DNA of 64,000 nucleotides from Sulfopaludibacter sp035606355 (lineage in GTDB: Bacteria > Acidobacteriota > Terriglobia > Bryobacterales > Bryobacteraceae), in the NCBI GenBank assembly GCA_035606355.1, contig DATNFO010000074.1, positions 1-64,000 of the forward strand, given 5' to 3'. The notes beneath the pieces are model-generated. The model was not told where the DNA came from and ran no database searches. It worked only from the letters and a program-made list of their open reading frames with translations. Position numbers and translations under genes: made by a program. Below are positions 43,389 through 51,616 of this stretch, one piece after another; within the stretch, counting starts at the first letter, position 1, and the number at the start of each line of letters is the position of its first letter.

Positions 43389-44258
43389 TTAGGCGCCCTG
43401 CACTTTTTTGAGGAGCCGCATGGCATCGCTGCGCGGCGGATCTTCGGGCGTCAGGGTCAGCGTGAGGTAGCGTTTCAGCAGTTCGCGCGCTTCACCGAGG
43501 TTCCGGTTGGAGCGTATGTAGAGGTCGGCCTTGAGGTAGAGCAGGCGAGCGCTGTTCGGCGCGACCTTGTCGGCGCGCGCGAGGCTGACGTCGCCTTCCT
43601 GGTAGCGGCCCTGCTTATAGAGGAGGCGCGCGAGATCCACGAAGCGGCCGATCTGCTGCGGGGCCGCGTCGATCGCTCTCCGCAAGTGGTCCTCCGCGCT
43701 GTTGTACTCCTTGCGTTTTTCGGCGATGCGGGCATGAGCCGAGTGGCCCTCGGCGGGGTTGATGCGGGCCATGCGTTCGGCGATTCCCTCGGCTTTTTCC
43801 ATGCCTCCGCCGAGAAACCCCGGAGCTTCGATGTAGTAGTCGCAGAGATCGCTGAGCGCTTCTATGTTGTTCGGATTCAGTTGGACGGCCTTTTCGAACA
43901 TCTGCCGGGCATGAGACGCCAGGCCGGGGGCGGTGAAGGGACTGGATGTCTCGGCGCGGCGTCCATAGGCGCGGCCCAGCCACAGGGCAAAATCGGAATT
44001 GCCGGGATCTCCGCCGACTGCCTTCTCCAGGGCATCCGAGGCCTGCTTGTAATTGGCTTCGAAATACGAAGCGCGGCCGATCAGCGCCCAGATTTCCGGC
44101 GTTTTCGAGGGAATTCCCTGGAGCACCTTCAAGGCTTCGTCGTAATTGGTGTAATTGAAGAGCTTACGCGCGTGCTCCACATCCGGGTCCGCCGCCCAGA
44201 GAGCACACGCCAAGCCGAGAACGAGAGTCAAGCCACGCAAACCGGTATGAAACTTCAT
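43389..44258 (-). CDS. Exported TPR protein
   Basis: A 289-aa protein with a signal peptide (GLTLVLGLACALWAADP) and about six TPR-like helix pairs (for example YDEALKVLQGIPSKTPEIWA, SDFALWLGRAYGRRAETS, NNIEALSDLCDYYIEAPGFL). Periplasmic scaffold. It probably forms an operon with the downstream permease. Confidence 0.85.
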   Translation of the reverse strand: MKFHTGLRGLTLVLGLACALWAADPDVEHARKLFNYTNYDEALKVLQGIPSKTPEIWALIGRASYFEANYKQASDALEKAVGGDPGNSDFALWLGRAYGRRAETSSPFTAPGLASHARQMFEKAVQLNPNNIEALSDLCDYYIEAPGFLGGGMEKAEGIAERMARINPAEGHSAHARIAEKRKEYNSAEDHLRRAIDAAPQQIGRFVDLARLLYKQGRYQEGDVSLARADKVAPNSARLLYLKADLYIRSNRNLGEARELLKRYLTLTLTPEDPPRSDAMRLLKKVQGA

Positions 44259-44312
44259 TATAGCTCAGGGATTTAGATGACCCTGGAGCCCTTCCGGTTG
44301 CATGCAGAGATA

Positions 44313-44588
44313 CTAATACCGCCGCCGCCGGTGCCACTCGCCGCCGCCGAGTCCGCCGAGATCGATAATCACGGCAACCAGCAGAATGATGAGGTTCACA
44401 CCCTCCAGCGGCATGTGGTTGTTCACCTCCCAGGCATAAGCCAGCGTAGTGAGCGGCAGGAAGATGAACCCGAGCAGCGGAATCAGCAGCCCGTTGTACG
44501 CGCGCTGCAGATAGTTCGACATGAAGAACATCAGCAGAAGCACGATCCGCGGAAACGCCAGAACCAGAAGGACGAGCAAGCAGGGCAT
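44313..44588 (-). CDS. Small two- to three-helix membrane protein
   Basis: A 91-aa protein from ATG 44588 with hydrophobic stretches VMPCLLVLLVLAFPRIVLLL, LIPLLGFIFLPLTTLAYAW and GVNLIILLVAVIIDLGGLGG, ending in a basic tail. Resembles small uncharacterised inner-membrane proteins of Acidobacteria; function unknown. Confidence 0.7.
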   Translation of the reverse strand: MPCLLVLLVLAFPRIVLLLMFFMSNYLQRAYNGLLIPLLGFIFLPLTTLAYAWEVNNHMPLEGVNLIILLVAVIIDLGGLGGGEWHRRRRY

Positions 44589-44662
44589 AACGCGACCTAG
44601 CCGAATTCTCGCAGAGTCGTGGCGCGCGCCGCTGTGCGGGCACGCACCCGGGCCCAAATCCC

Positions 44663-45190
44663 TCAGTATCGGTAAGGAGCGGGACCGACACGAGGCGGAA
44701 TCTGGCAGTTCGGATCGGGAATCCAGTTGCCATAGGCGTCATAGTAGCCGCCGTTGGGATTGCAAGCCGGCACGGGAACTGGCGCGGTATAGTAGGGCGG
44801 CGCCGCGTAGTAGGGATCGTCGTAGTAGTAAGGATCGGCGTACCCGTAACTGTAGCCGTAGCGGGGGTAGACACCGAAGCCGAAGCCCAAGCCCCATCCG
44901 CGTCCCCGATCGCGGTCGAACCCGCGGTGCTCAAATCCGCGGTGCTCGAATTCGCGGCCCTCAAAGCCGCGCGTACTGAATCCACGGCCCTGGAAACTGC
45001 GGCCCTGGAAACTGCGAGCGCCGCCAGAAAATCCGCGTGATGGCGCGCTATAGGATCGGCTGCTGAAGTGTTGACCGCCGCCGCCCCCGCCGCGGCTGCC
45101 GTGGCCGCCGCGAGACTGCGCAAATGCCGGAACGGCCAGCGTGAGCGCTCCTGCGAGTATAGGAATAATTAGACCTTTGGACCTTGTCAT
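44663..45190 (-). CDS. Exported Gly/Arg/Tyr-rich repeat protein
   Basis: A 175-aa protein with signal peptide (GLIIPILAGALTLAVPAFAQ), poly-Gly, then imperfect repeats (FQGRSFQGRGF, FEHRGFEHRGF) and a Tyr/Pro-rich tail with two cysteines (PACNPNGGYYDAYGNWIPDP). GGAGG lies 5 bases before ATG 45190. It resembles surface or envelope YXWGXW-like small exported proteins by composition. Confidence 0.75.
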   Translation of the reverse strand: MTRSKGLIIPILAGALTLAVPAFAQSRGGHGSRGGGGGGQHFSSRSYSAPSRGFSGGARSFQGRSFQGRGFSTRGFEGREFEHRGFEHRGFDRDRGRGWGLGFGFGVYPRYGYSYGYADPYYYDDPYYAAPPYYTAPVPVPACNPNGGYYDAYGNWIPDPNCQIPPRVGPAPYRY

Positions 45191-45314
45191 GACAACCTCC
45201 AGTTACGCCCTTACTAATGCACCGGAGTGGCCAGGCCTAACCGCTTGATTCGACTGAGCGCCGGATGGTCGCGCTATGGCTGTGCACCACCGGACCGGTG
45301 CATCCCAACCGGTA

Positions 45315-45338
45315 GGTACCGGTCTCCAGACCGGTACC
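45315..45338. repeat. REP-like palindrome (GGTACCGGTCT)
   Basis: GGTACCGGTCT (45315-45325) and AGACCGGTACC (45328-45338) are exact complements around CC. It lies in the 258-bp gap between divergent genes, which otherwise shows no recognisable element. Confidence 0.6.
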
Positions 45339-45448
45339 AGGCGCGCGGAGCGCGACTGCGCGAACCCCGTTCGCCGCAACAGGAAAGCCTGCTCCTCTTC
45401 GAGAATGCCGTAACCGCCGCGCGAGCCGGATAGTAGAATCGGAACTGT

Positions 45449-45808
45449 ATGTCCGCGCCCCCCACGGTACTGATCGTCGACGACGAACCGCAGATTCTGC
45501 GGCTGGTCGAGAAGATGATGGGCGCGCGAAAGATGAATCTGCTGCTGACTCCGCGGCCTTCCGAAGCGCTGCGAATTTCGGAATCCCAGCCGGTTCATTT
45601 GCTGATCTCCGATATCTCCATGCCGGAGATGGACGGCGCGCGTCTGGCGGAACGGATCCTCAGGCTTCACCCGGAGGCTGCGGTTCTGTTGATTTCCGGA
45701 CAGTCGAAAGATCTTCCGGCGGCGCTCCGCTCGGCCCGTGTAAGGTTTCTGAAGAAGCCGTTTTTCCCCTCGCAACTCGTAGAAATAATTCGAGAACTGG
45801 TACCGTAA
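45449..45808 (+). CDS. Stand-alone response-regulator receiver protein
   Basis: A 119-aa CheY-like receiver: acidic pair in VLIVDDEPQ, phospho-acceptor Asp in LLISDISMPEMDG, Ser/Thr position in LLISGQSK and conserved Lys in FLKKPFFPSQL. There is no output domain, so it acts through protein contacts. No kinase is adjacent. Confidence 0.92.
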   Translation: MSAPPTVLIVDDEPQILRLVEKMMGARKMNLLLTPRPSEALRISESQPVHLLISDISMPEMDGARLAERILRLHPEAAVLLISGQSKDLPAALRSARVRFLKKPFFPSQLVEIIRELVP

Positions 45809-45852
45809 GGGCTTCCATAAAGCCCCACGGATGTGGTACATTTCCTTACACT

Positions 45853-46902
45853 ATGAAGTTGTGTGCTCTTGGATGCGCACTGGGTGCCCTCCTCACTTTA
45901 TCCAGCGTTGCCCGCGCCGACATTATTATCAACCCAACCTACGACGCCAGTATTCAAAACGATCCGAACCACGTGGCTATCGAAAACGCCATTCAAAGCG
46001 CCATTCAGGTGTTTGAAAATCTGATCGTCACCCCAATCACCGTACAGATTTATTTTGAGGAGGCGGCAAGCCCGTATTTAGGCGCAAGTATCTTCGAGCC
46101 GTATAACGCCTCGTACAATGCTTTCTACCAGCTCTTGGTCGCTAATGATGCCAATCCGGCGGCTATCGCTGCATTGCAGGCCAACAGCGTCCCTGGCGAC
46201 ACCAATCACCTCATCAATCCGGCCTCGTTGACCAACAACATCGAGATCAAGTCCTCAAACGCGAGGGCGCTTGGTTTCGGCGCGCCGGCTGATTGCGTAC
46301 CGACTGCGGTCACAGGCCAGCCTGTCGCCAAGGAGTGTGTTTTTGGAACTACCAATGCCGTCGACGGAATCATCGCCCTGAACACTTCGATCACGTTTCC
46401 GCCAAACGGCACCGGCTACAGCTTAATCAGTGTGGCCGAACACGAAATCGATGAGATCCTAGGGCTCGGCTCGGCTCTCGAGAACTGCGACCCCACCTCC
46501 ACGACGGCCAGCGCCACGTGTAAAGCTAAGACGTTGACGTTGGCTAACGACACCGGCAGCGCCGGCACAGGCTCTCCCGAGGATCTGTATAGGTGGAACA
46601 GCGCCGGCCAGCGCGCGGTATCGGTCGATTGCACCAATCCGGGAACGGCGATGTTCTCCTACGGCCCGAGCACCGGGAACATCGCCGGTTTCAACAATGC
46701 TTGCAACGGCGCCGATTTCGAGGATTGGGATAGCGCCATAGTGCGTGTGCAAAATGCGTTTGCAACGTCGGGCGCGAATCCGACGCTCGGAAGCGCCGAA
46801 ATCGACGCTCTTACCGCGATCGGCTACGAAGCCAGTCCGGAGCCTGGGACGCTCGCGCTGATGCTGCTTCCCGCGCTCGCGCTGCTAAAGAAACGGAAGT
46901 AG
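45853..46902 (+). CDS. PEP-CTERM-anchored metalloprotease-like protein (NF038122 type)
   Basis: A 349-aa exported protein with signal peptide (LGALLTLSSVARA). AEHEIDEILGLGS near residue 195-205 is a zinc-protease-like HE motif (HExxE-L-G form). The C-terminus PEPGTLALMLLPALALLKKRK is a PEP-CTERM sorting tag: PEP, a membrane helix and basic residues. Processing would need an exosortase encoded elsewhere. Two downstream Cys pairs may stabilise the fold. Confidence 0.85.
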   Translation: MKLCALGCALGALLTLSSVARADIIINPTYDASIQNDPNHVAIENAIQSAIQVFENLIVTPITVQIYFEEAASPYLGASIFEPYNASYNAFYQLLVANDANPAAIAALQANSVPGDTNHLINPASLTNNIEIKSSNARALGFGAPADCVPTAVTGQPVAKECVFGTTNAVDGIIALNTSITFPPNGTGYSLISVAEHEIDEILGLGSALENCDPTSTTASATCKAKTLTLANDTGSAGTGSPEDLYRWNSAGQRAVSVDCTNPGTAMFSYGPSTGNIAGFNNACNGADFEDWDSAIVRVQNAFATSGANPTLGSAEIDALTAIGYEASPEPGTLALMLLPALALLKKRK

Positions 46903-46904
46903 CG

Positions 46905-47459
46905 CTACTTCTTTCGCGCGGCCCATTCCCACCGCAGCATCGCCCACTGCACCAGATCCACCCAGCGCCCGCCGACCCACTCCGCTTGCCGCGCCACGCC
47001 CTCGCGCTGAAACCCAAGCCGCTGTGGAACGGCACAGCTCTTCAGATTTTCCGTGCCGCATTCGATCAACACGCGATGCAGTTGCAGATCCTCGAACAAA
47101 TAGTCCAGCATCGCCGCCACAGAGCGCGTCACAATTCCGCGGCCCTGCATATCCGCGGATACCCAATACCCGATGCTGCACTTGCGATTGCTCCAATCGA
47201 TGGTATGGCAGCCAACGCTGCCGGCCAGTGCGCCGGCGGACCAGATGCCGCAATTCGGCCCGAGCGCCGCTTCGAATTGCGCCTGGGCACCGCGGATGAA
47301 GCGCCGGCTGTCCTCGGCCGAATGCGTCTGGTCCACCCACGGCAGCCATACGCGCAGATACTCCCGATCCCGGTCGGCCGCGGCGAAAACCGCTTCGGCA
47401 TCGGGCAGCGTGAATTGGCGAAGAGTGAGGCCCGGGGCGACGTCGAGCTGAAACATCAT
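46905..47459 (-). CDS. GNAT-family N-acetyltransferase (RimJ/RimL-like)
   Basis: A 184-aa protein from ATG 47459, which overlaps the TGA of the cyclase gene (ATGA). GNAT features are LTLRQFTLPDAEAVFAA, IGYWVSADMQGRGIVTRSVA (acetyl-CoA loop) and LHRVLIECGTENLKSCAVPQ. Likely acetylates a protein N-terminus or small amine. Confidence 0.9.
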   Translation of the reverse strand: MMFQLDVAPGLTLRQFTLPDAEAVFAAADRDREYLRVWLPWVDQTHSAEDSRRFIRGAQAQFEAALGPNCGIWSAGALAGSVGCHTIDWSNRKCSIGYWVSADMQGRGIVTRSVAAMLDYLFEDLQLHRVLIECGTENLKSCAVPQRLGFQREGVARQAEWVGGRWVDLVQWAMLRWEWAARKK

Positions 47460-48106
47460 CTCACCACCGCAAACGCGCGAACCGGAAACGTTCCGAACCT
47501 CGCCACCTTTACCGGCGCGGCTGTGAATCGAAACCCGCGCTCCGGCAGTCCCGCGAGATTGCACATGTGCTCGCAAACCGGAATTCCCGCGCCCAGCAGC
47601 ACCGAATGGGCCGGCCGCGTCATGTCCGTGACGTCGTCGATGTTGTACGAGTCGATTCCCACCAGCACCGCACCGTTATCGCGCAAGTATTCCGCGCCGT
47701 CGCGCGTCAGGAAGGGATGCCCTTCAAAGTACGCGTCGGTGCGCCAGTGACGGTCCCATCCCGTTCGAATGAGTACCGACTTGCCGCGCACGTCAATGCC
47801 GTGGAACGCCGCTGGGCCGGTGCGCGCCACACCATCCACTACCACCGCCTCGAGGTCCGCCACACTCTCCAGCGGCAATTCCGAAAGATCCGCGCCGCCG
47901 GCATACCGATGAAACGGCGCATCCACATACGTTCCGGTATTCGCGACCATGTCAATGCGGCCGATGTGAAACTCCGTGCCCGGCGCATAGATGGCACGGC
48001 TCGCCTCGCGGGAAAGAAAATCGCAGATGACGGGCGCCGGCAATCCCTTGTACGTGATCATGCCGTGCTCCACGGTGTGACTCAGATCGATCAATCGGGT
48101 GGCCAT
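47456..48106 (-). CDS. Cyclase-family metal hydrolase (kynurenine formamidase-like)
   Basis: A 216-aa protein with the cyclase motif in NTGTYVDAPFHRYAGG (the HxGTHxDxPxH signature, with the first His replaced by Asn and the second by Tyr) and the opening IDLSHTVEHGM. GIDSYNIDD and GIPVCEHMCNL are also family-like. The altered first half of the motif may change metal binding. ATG overlaps the LOG-gene TAA (TAATG). Confidence 0.85.
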   Translation of the reverse strand: MATRLIDLSHTVEHGMITYKGLPAPVICDFLSREASRAIYAPGTEFHIGRIDMVANTGTYVDAPFHRYAGGADLSELPLESVADLEAVVVDGVARTGPAAFHGIDVRGKSVLIRTGWDRHWRTDAYFEGHPFLTRDGAEYLRDNGAVLVGIDSYNIDDVTDMTRPAHSVLLGAGIPVCEHMCNLAGLPERGFRFTAAPVKVARFGTFPVRAFAVVR

Positions 48107-48897
48107 TACGTTCCGGCCGGCTTCTGCGGGTTGCGCGACTTCGAAATAGCAGGCGTTTCCGCCGTGCCCGGTTCAATGGCGTGCTCCGTGAGTCCCTTAA
48201 CGAGAGTCTCGAACGCCGACTGCGGATCGTCAGCATACTGGAACAGGTTCAGGTCCTCACGCGCAATCATGCCATGTTTCACCAGCGCGTCCCAGTTAAC
48301 GATCTCTTTCCAGTACGTGGACCCGTACAGGAGCACCGTAATCTTTTTGGCGAGCTTCTGAGTCTGCACCAGCGTGAGAATTTCCATGAGCTCGTCGAGT
48401 GTGCCGAACCCGCCGGGAAACACCACCAGAGCCTTCGCCAGGTACGCAAACCAGAACTTGCGCATGAAAAAATAATGGAATTCGAAGCTGAGCTCCGGCG
48501 TGATGAACGGATTCGGAAACTGCTCGAACGGCAGCCCGATGTTCAGCCCGACCGTTTTGCCGCCGGCGTCCGCCGCACCGCGATTCGCCGCCTCCATGAT
48601 TCCAGGTCCGCCGCCCGAGCACACCACAAAACGGTACGTGCTGTTGGTGAACTGCTGCGACCACTCGGTGAGCAGTTTGGCGAGGGTGCGCGCATCGGCG
48701 TAGTAGTTGGCCAGCGGGCCATCTTCCTTCAGGCGTGCCGAGCCGAAGAAAACAACCGTATCCCGCACCTTTTCGCGGCGGAAATGGGCCAGCGGCTCCA
48801 GATATTCGGCCAAAATGCGGAGCGCCCGTGCGTCCGGGCTATTCATGAACTCTTCGCTAAGGTATGCGACCGGCCGGCGGCCGCCGTGAGCAGGCAT
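48106..48897 (-). CDS. LOG-family nucleotide hydrolase (TIGR00730-like)
   Basis: A 263-aa protein from ATG 48897, 5 bp after lpxD. Motifs are VVFFGSARLKED, VVCSGGGPGIMEAANRGAAD and VVFPGGFGTLDELMEILTLV, the LOG PGGxGTxxE signature. Related enzymes release free cytokinin bases or hydrolyse nucleoside monophosphates. It belongs to the longer subgroup with an N-terminal helical extension. Confidence 0.9.
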   Translation of the reverse strand: MPAHGGRRPVAYLSEEFMNSPDARALRILAEYLEPLAHFRREKVRDTVVFFGSARLKEDGPLANYYADARTLAKLLTEWSQQFTNSTYRFVVCSGGGPGIMEAANRGAADAGGKTVGLNIGLPFEQFPNPFITPELSFEFHYFFMRKFWFAYLAKALVVFPGGFGTLDELMEILTLVQTQKLAKKITVLLYGSTYWKEIVNWDALVKHGMIAREDLNLFQYADDPQSAFETLVKGLTEHAIEPGTAETPAISKSRNPQKPAGT

Positions 48898-48902
48898 CTG
48901 TG

Positions 48903-49922
48903 CTATTCCTTTTCCAGATCTTCGATCCGCTTTTTCAATTCCCGGACGGTCCGTAGCAGCTCGGGCAGCTTGTGAAAGCTCATGGCCGCGCGCAGCCATT
49001 CGCTAGCCTCGAATGCCGGCGATCCCGAAATGCGCGCGCCCTTGGCTACGTCGCCGCCGATCCCGCTCTGTGCGTAAACCGTGGCCCCTTCATGCACAGT
49101 GAGATGTCCGGCCGAGCCGACCTGTCCGGCAAGCAGCACGTTGCGTTCCAGCACGGTGCTTCCCGCCAGGCCGGTTTGTGCGCAAATGATGTTGTCCTCG
49201 CCGACGGTGCACGCGTGTCCCACCTGCACGAGGCTGTCGATCTTGGCGCCGCGCTTCACACGGGTCTCGCCGACCGTCGCGCGATCCACGTTCGTAAGGC
49301 TCTGCACCTCGACATCGTCTTCGATGATGGTGACGCCCGACTGCACGATTTTGTAATGCGATCCATCGGCGCGCTTGGCGAAGCCGAAACCATCGCCGCC
49401 CACCACGACGCCGTTTTGCAGCGTCACGCGATTGCCGACGCGGCAGAACTCGCGCACGGTCGCATGCGAGTGCGCCAGAAAATCGTCGCCGATCTCCGCG
49501 CCTTCGTAGATGACGACGTGCGGATGAATCACCGCGCCGCGCCCGATCTTCACGTTCTCGCCGATAGCCGCGAACGCTCCGATCGAACACCCCTCGCCAA
49601 TCTCGGCCGATGCGGCGATGGCGGCGCTCGGATGAATTCCGGGAGCGGGCCGCGGCGGCTGGTAAAACAGAGCCAGGGCGCGAGCGAAATCCAGGTAGGG
49701 ATTTTCGGAAATGAGGCAGTGAATGTCTACGCCGGCGGGCCGCGCCGCCACCAGAATCGCCGATGCGCGAGTGCCTTTCACTTTGTGGGCGTACTTGGGG
49801 TTCGCCAGAAAAGTAAGTTGCCCCGCACCGGCATGTTCCATGCCTGCTACGCCGGCGATCTCACATTCGCCGTCGCCATCCAAAGCACAACCCAAGGACT
49901 CCGCGATCTCTCGCAGCTTCAT
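48903..49922 (-). CDS. lpxD: UDP-3-O-acylglucosamine N-acyltransferase
   Basis: A 339-aa enzyme of lipid A synthesis. The N-terminal uridine-binding domain (LTFLANPKYAHKVKGTRASA) is followed by left-handed beta-helix hexapeptide repeats and the catalytic-His region (GDDFLAHSHATVREFCRVGN, GFGFAKRADGSHYKIVQSG, LVQVGHACTVGEDNIICAQT). A short C-terminal coiled coil is typical. It shows that the organism makes an outer membrane with lipid A. Confidence 0.95.
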   Translation of the reverse strand: MKLREIAESLGCALDGDGECEIAGVAGMEHAGAGQLTFLANPKYAHKVKGTRASAILVAARPAGVDIHCLISENPYLDFARALALFYQPPRPAPGIHPSAAIAASAEIGEGCSIGAFAAIGENVKIGRGAVIHPHVVIYEGAEIGDDFLAHSHATVREFCRVGNRVTLQNGVVVGGDGFGFAKRADGSHYKIVQSGVTIIEDDVEVQSLTNVDRATVGETRVKRGAKIDSLVQVGHACTVGEDNIICAQTGLAGSTVLERNVLLAGQVGSAGHLTVHEGATVYAQSGIGGDVAKGARISGSPAFEASEWLRAAMSFHKLPELLRTVRELKKRIEDLEKE

Positions 49923-49969
49923 GACAACATTAGGGTAACAGAGTACGTCCCGGCTTCCCGCAGAGCCGC

Positions 49970-51070
49970 CTACGACCGGCCGGGAGGCCGGTCGTTACTG
50001 AAGAACTCCCAGCTTCGTTTCGCGCACAACTCCCAGCGAAAGCGCTCGACGCGACTCCGTCCCCGGCCGGCCATCTCAGCCCGCAGCGCCGCGGACCCCA
50101 GTACCCGTTCCAAAGCCTTCACCAACTCCGCCTCACTCCGCGGATCGACCAGGACAGCCGCATCTCCCGCCACCTCAGGCAGCGAGCTCACATTGGAAGT
50201 AATCACCGGGACTCCCGCGGCCATGGCCTGCGCAACCGGAAAACCGAAGCCTTCGTACAAGGAAGGATACGCGAACACCGAAGCCGCCGCCGTAAGTGGA
50301 GGCAGGTCGCGCTCCGGAATATAACCGAGGTATCGAACAGTGCGGACCAACTCGGCGGTCTCCGCGCCGGCCCAACCCATCGGCCCGGCCAGCACCAGCT
50401 CGAACTCATCCTGCAGATCCTGGGGAAGCGCGCGATACGCCCGAACCAACCCATCGATATTCTTCCGGGGCTCGATGGTCCCGACGCTCAGAATGAACGG
50501 CCGCTTCAAGCCGTAGCGCTCTCGCACATCGCCGGCGCTCGCATCGAAAAACTGCGGCGCGACACCGGAATGAATCACCGTAATCTTTTCCGCGGGCAAT
50601 CCAAGAAATCGAACCGCATCGTTCTTCGTGCATTCCGAAACCGTGATGAGCGCATCGGCGCGGCGAAGCAGATCGGCGAATGCCGCGTCGGCGCGAACAT
50701 TGCTGCGAGCGTGCAACTGGGGCATCGTCCACGTAGTCAGATCGTGGATGGTAGCCGTCAGGCGGACGCCGCTGCGAATCCGCCCCCGCGCCAGATTCGT
50801 TGCGTGAAAAACATCCACTCCGCGAGTCTGCCAGTGCAGCACAGGCAGCGGCGTGTAGTTCGCAAGCGCGCGTGCACCCAGCGCCGACCACGTCCGCAGC
50901 CGCCCCGCGGACGACCCCTCGTGATTCAAAGCTCCCAAATCCAACGAAGGCACGGTCAGGACACGATTGGCGCCCGCGAACTGCCGCAAAGCCGAGATCC
51001 AATAGTAGAGGTAGTTCTTGACGCCCGCACTGCGCACCAGCAGCGGTAATGCGTCAATCGCAACGCGCAT
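49970..51070 (-). CDS. GT4-family glycosyltransferase
   Basis: A 366-aa GT-B glycosyltransferase. The C-terminal donor domain shows FILSVGTIEPRKNIDGLVRA, LGYIPERDLPPL and PSLYEGFGFPVAQAMAAGVP with the ExGxPxxE-like EGFGFPVAQA. Probably adds a sugar to LPS or exopolysaccharide. The last residues (NDRPPGRS) are encoded by a REP-like palindrome, so the C-terminus has been altered by the repeat. It is divergent from the his leader. Confidence 0.9.
   Translation of the reverse strand: MRVAIDALPLLVRSAGVKNYLYYWISALRQFAGANRVLTVPSLDLGALNHEGSSAGRLRTWSALGARALANYTPLPVLHWQTRGVDVFHATNLARGRIRSGVRLTATIHDLTTWTMPQLHARSNVRADAAFADLLRRADALITVSECTKNDAVRFLGLPAEKITVIHSGVAPQFFDASAGDVRERYGLKRPFILSVGTIEPRKNIDGLVRAYRALPQDLQDEFELVLAGPMGWAGAETAELVRTVRYLGYIPERDLPPLTAAASVFAYPSLYEGFGFPVAQAMAAGVPVITSNVSSLPEVAGDAAVLVDPRSEAELVKALERVLGSAALRAEMAGRGRSRVERFRWELCAKRSWEFFSNDRPPGRS
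49972..49995. repeat. REP-like palindrome overlapping a gene end
   Basis: ACGACCGGCC (49972-49981) and GGCCGGTCGT (49986-49995) are exact complements around GGGA. It covers the last codons and stop of the glycosyltransferase gene and could end its transcript. Confidence 0.6.
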
Positions 51071-51100
51071 TCTCTCCAGTATGTGCTAACATTTTGGTTT

Positions 51101-51169
51101 ATGGCAGCGCTTTCCGTCGCACGGCATCATCGTCACCATCATGCCAACCCGCGACGGGTCCGTTTTTGA
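51101..51169 (+). CDS. hisL: Histidine-operon leader peptide (attenuator)
   Basis: A 22-codon ORF (ATG 51101, TGA 51167) with product MAALSVARHHRHHHANPRRV ending RF. Five of six consecutive codons (51125-51142) are His, unmistakable for a his attenuator. It is followed by a terminator 28 bp later and by hisI. The start has no good ribosome site, and TAACAT at 51087-51092 could be a -10 box placing transcription start almost at the ATG. Charged His-tRNA lets the ribosome pass and termination follows; shortage stalls it and allows read-through. Confidence 0.9.
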   Translation: MAALSVARHHRHHHANPRRVRF

Positions 51170-51201
51170 TTGCGCTTCCGCAAATCTCGAAAGGACGCCC
51201 G
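51147..51201 (+). promoter_or_regulatory. Attenuator alternative structures (1:2 hairpin and antiterminator)
   Basis: ACCCG (51147-51151) pairs with CGGGT (51155-51159) just after the His codons. Alternatively CGGGTCC (51155-51161) pairs with GGAC-G-CCCG (51193-51201, one bulge), and this arm overlaps the left arm of the terminator. A small enclosed hairpin TTGCG/CGCAA lies at 51170-51183. A ribosome stalled on the His codons would mask 51147-51154 and favour the antiterminator. Pairing predicted by eye. Confidence 0.7.
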
Positions 51202-51230
51202 CCGCAAGAAACGGCGGGCTTTTTTCTTTT
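51197..51230 (+). terminator. Intrinsic terminator of the his attenuator
   Basis: GCCCGCCG (51197-51204) and CGGCGGGC (51212-51219) form a perfect 8-bp GC stem with a 7-base loop, followed by TTTTTTCTTTT (51220-51230). It ends 6 bp before the hisI ATG. Confidence 0.92.
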
Positions 51231-51235
51231 AAGCG

Positions 51236-51616
51236 ATGAATTTGGACTTTGCCAAATCCGACGGCCTCATCACCGCGGTTATACAGGACCACAGCTCCGG
51301 GCGCGTGCTGATGGTGGGCTACATGAATGAAGAAGCGTTTCGGCGCACCGTGGAAACCGGCTTCGCCACCTTTTATAGCCGCTCGCGCCAGAAGCTTTGG
51401 CTGAAGGGCGAAAGCTCCGGCCATCGCCTCGTCGTCAAAGAGATTTCTACCGATTGCGACCGTGACGCCGTGCTCGTGAAAGTCGATGCGCAGGGCCCCG
51501 GCGTTTGCCACGAAGGCTACGAGAGCTGCTTCTTCCGGCGCCTGGAGAACGGCGAATGGCGCGTCACAGACGAGCGCACGTATGATCCGGGCGCGGTCTA
51601 CGGGAGCAAAGCGTGA
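51236..51616 (+). CDS. hisI: Phosphoribosyl-AMP cyclohydrolase
   Basis: A 126-aa single-domain HisI that opens the purine ring of PR-AMP. The metal-binding pattern STDCDRDAVLVKVDAQGPGV followed by CHEGYESCF is complete. There is no HisE domain. First structural gene after the attenuator; its ATG lies 6 bp after the terminator T-run. The GTG of hisG lies inside its 3' end. Confidence 0.96.
   Translation: MNLDFAKSDGLITAVIQDHSSGRVLMVGYMNEEAFRRTVETGFATFYSRSRQKLWLKGESSGHRLVVKEISTDCDRDAVLVKVDAQGPGVCHEGYESCFFRRLENGEWRVTDERTYDPGAVYGSKA

Noticed and set aside
42169..43392. 407-codon plus-strand frame opposite the MacB-like permease
   Set aside because: His/Arg-rich antisense shadow; the minus strand encodes a clear FtsX-type permease.
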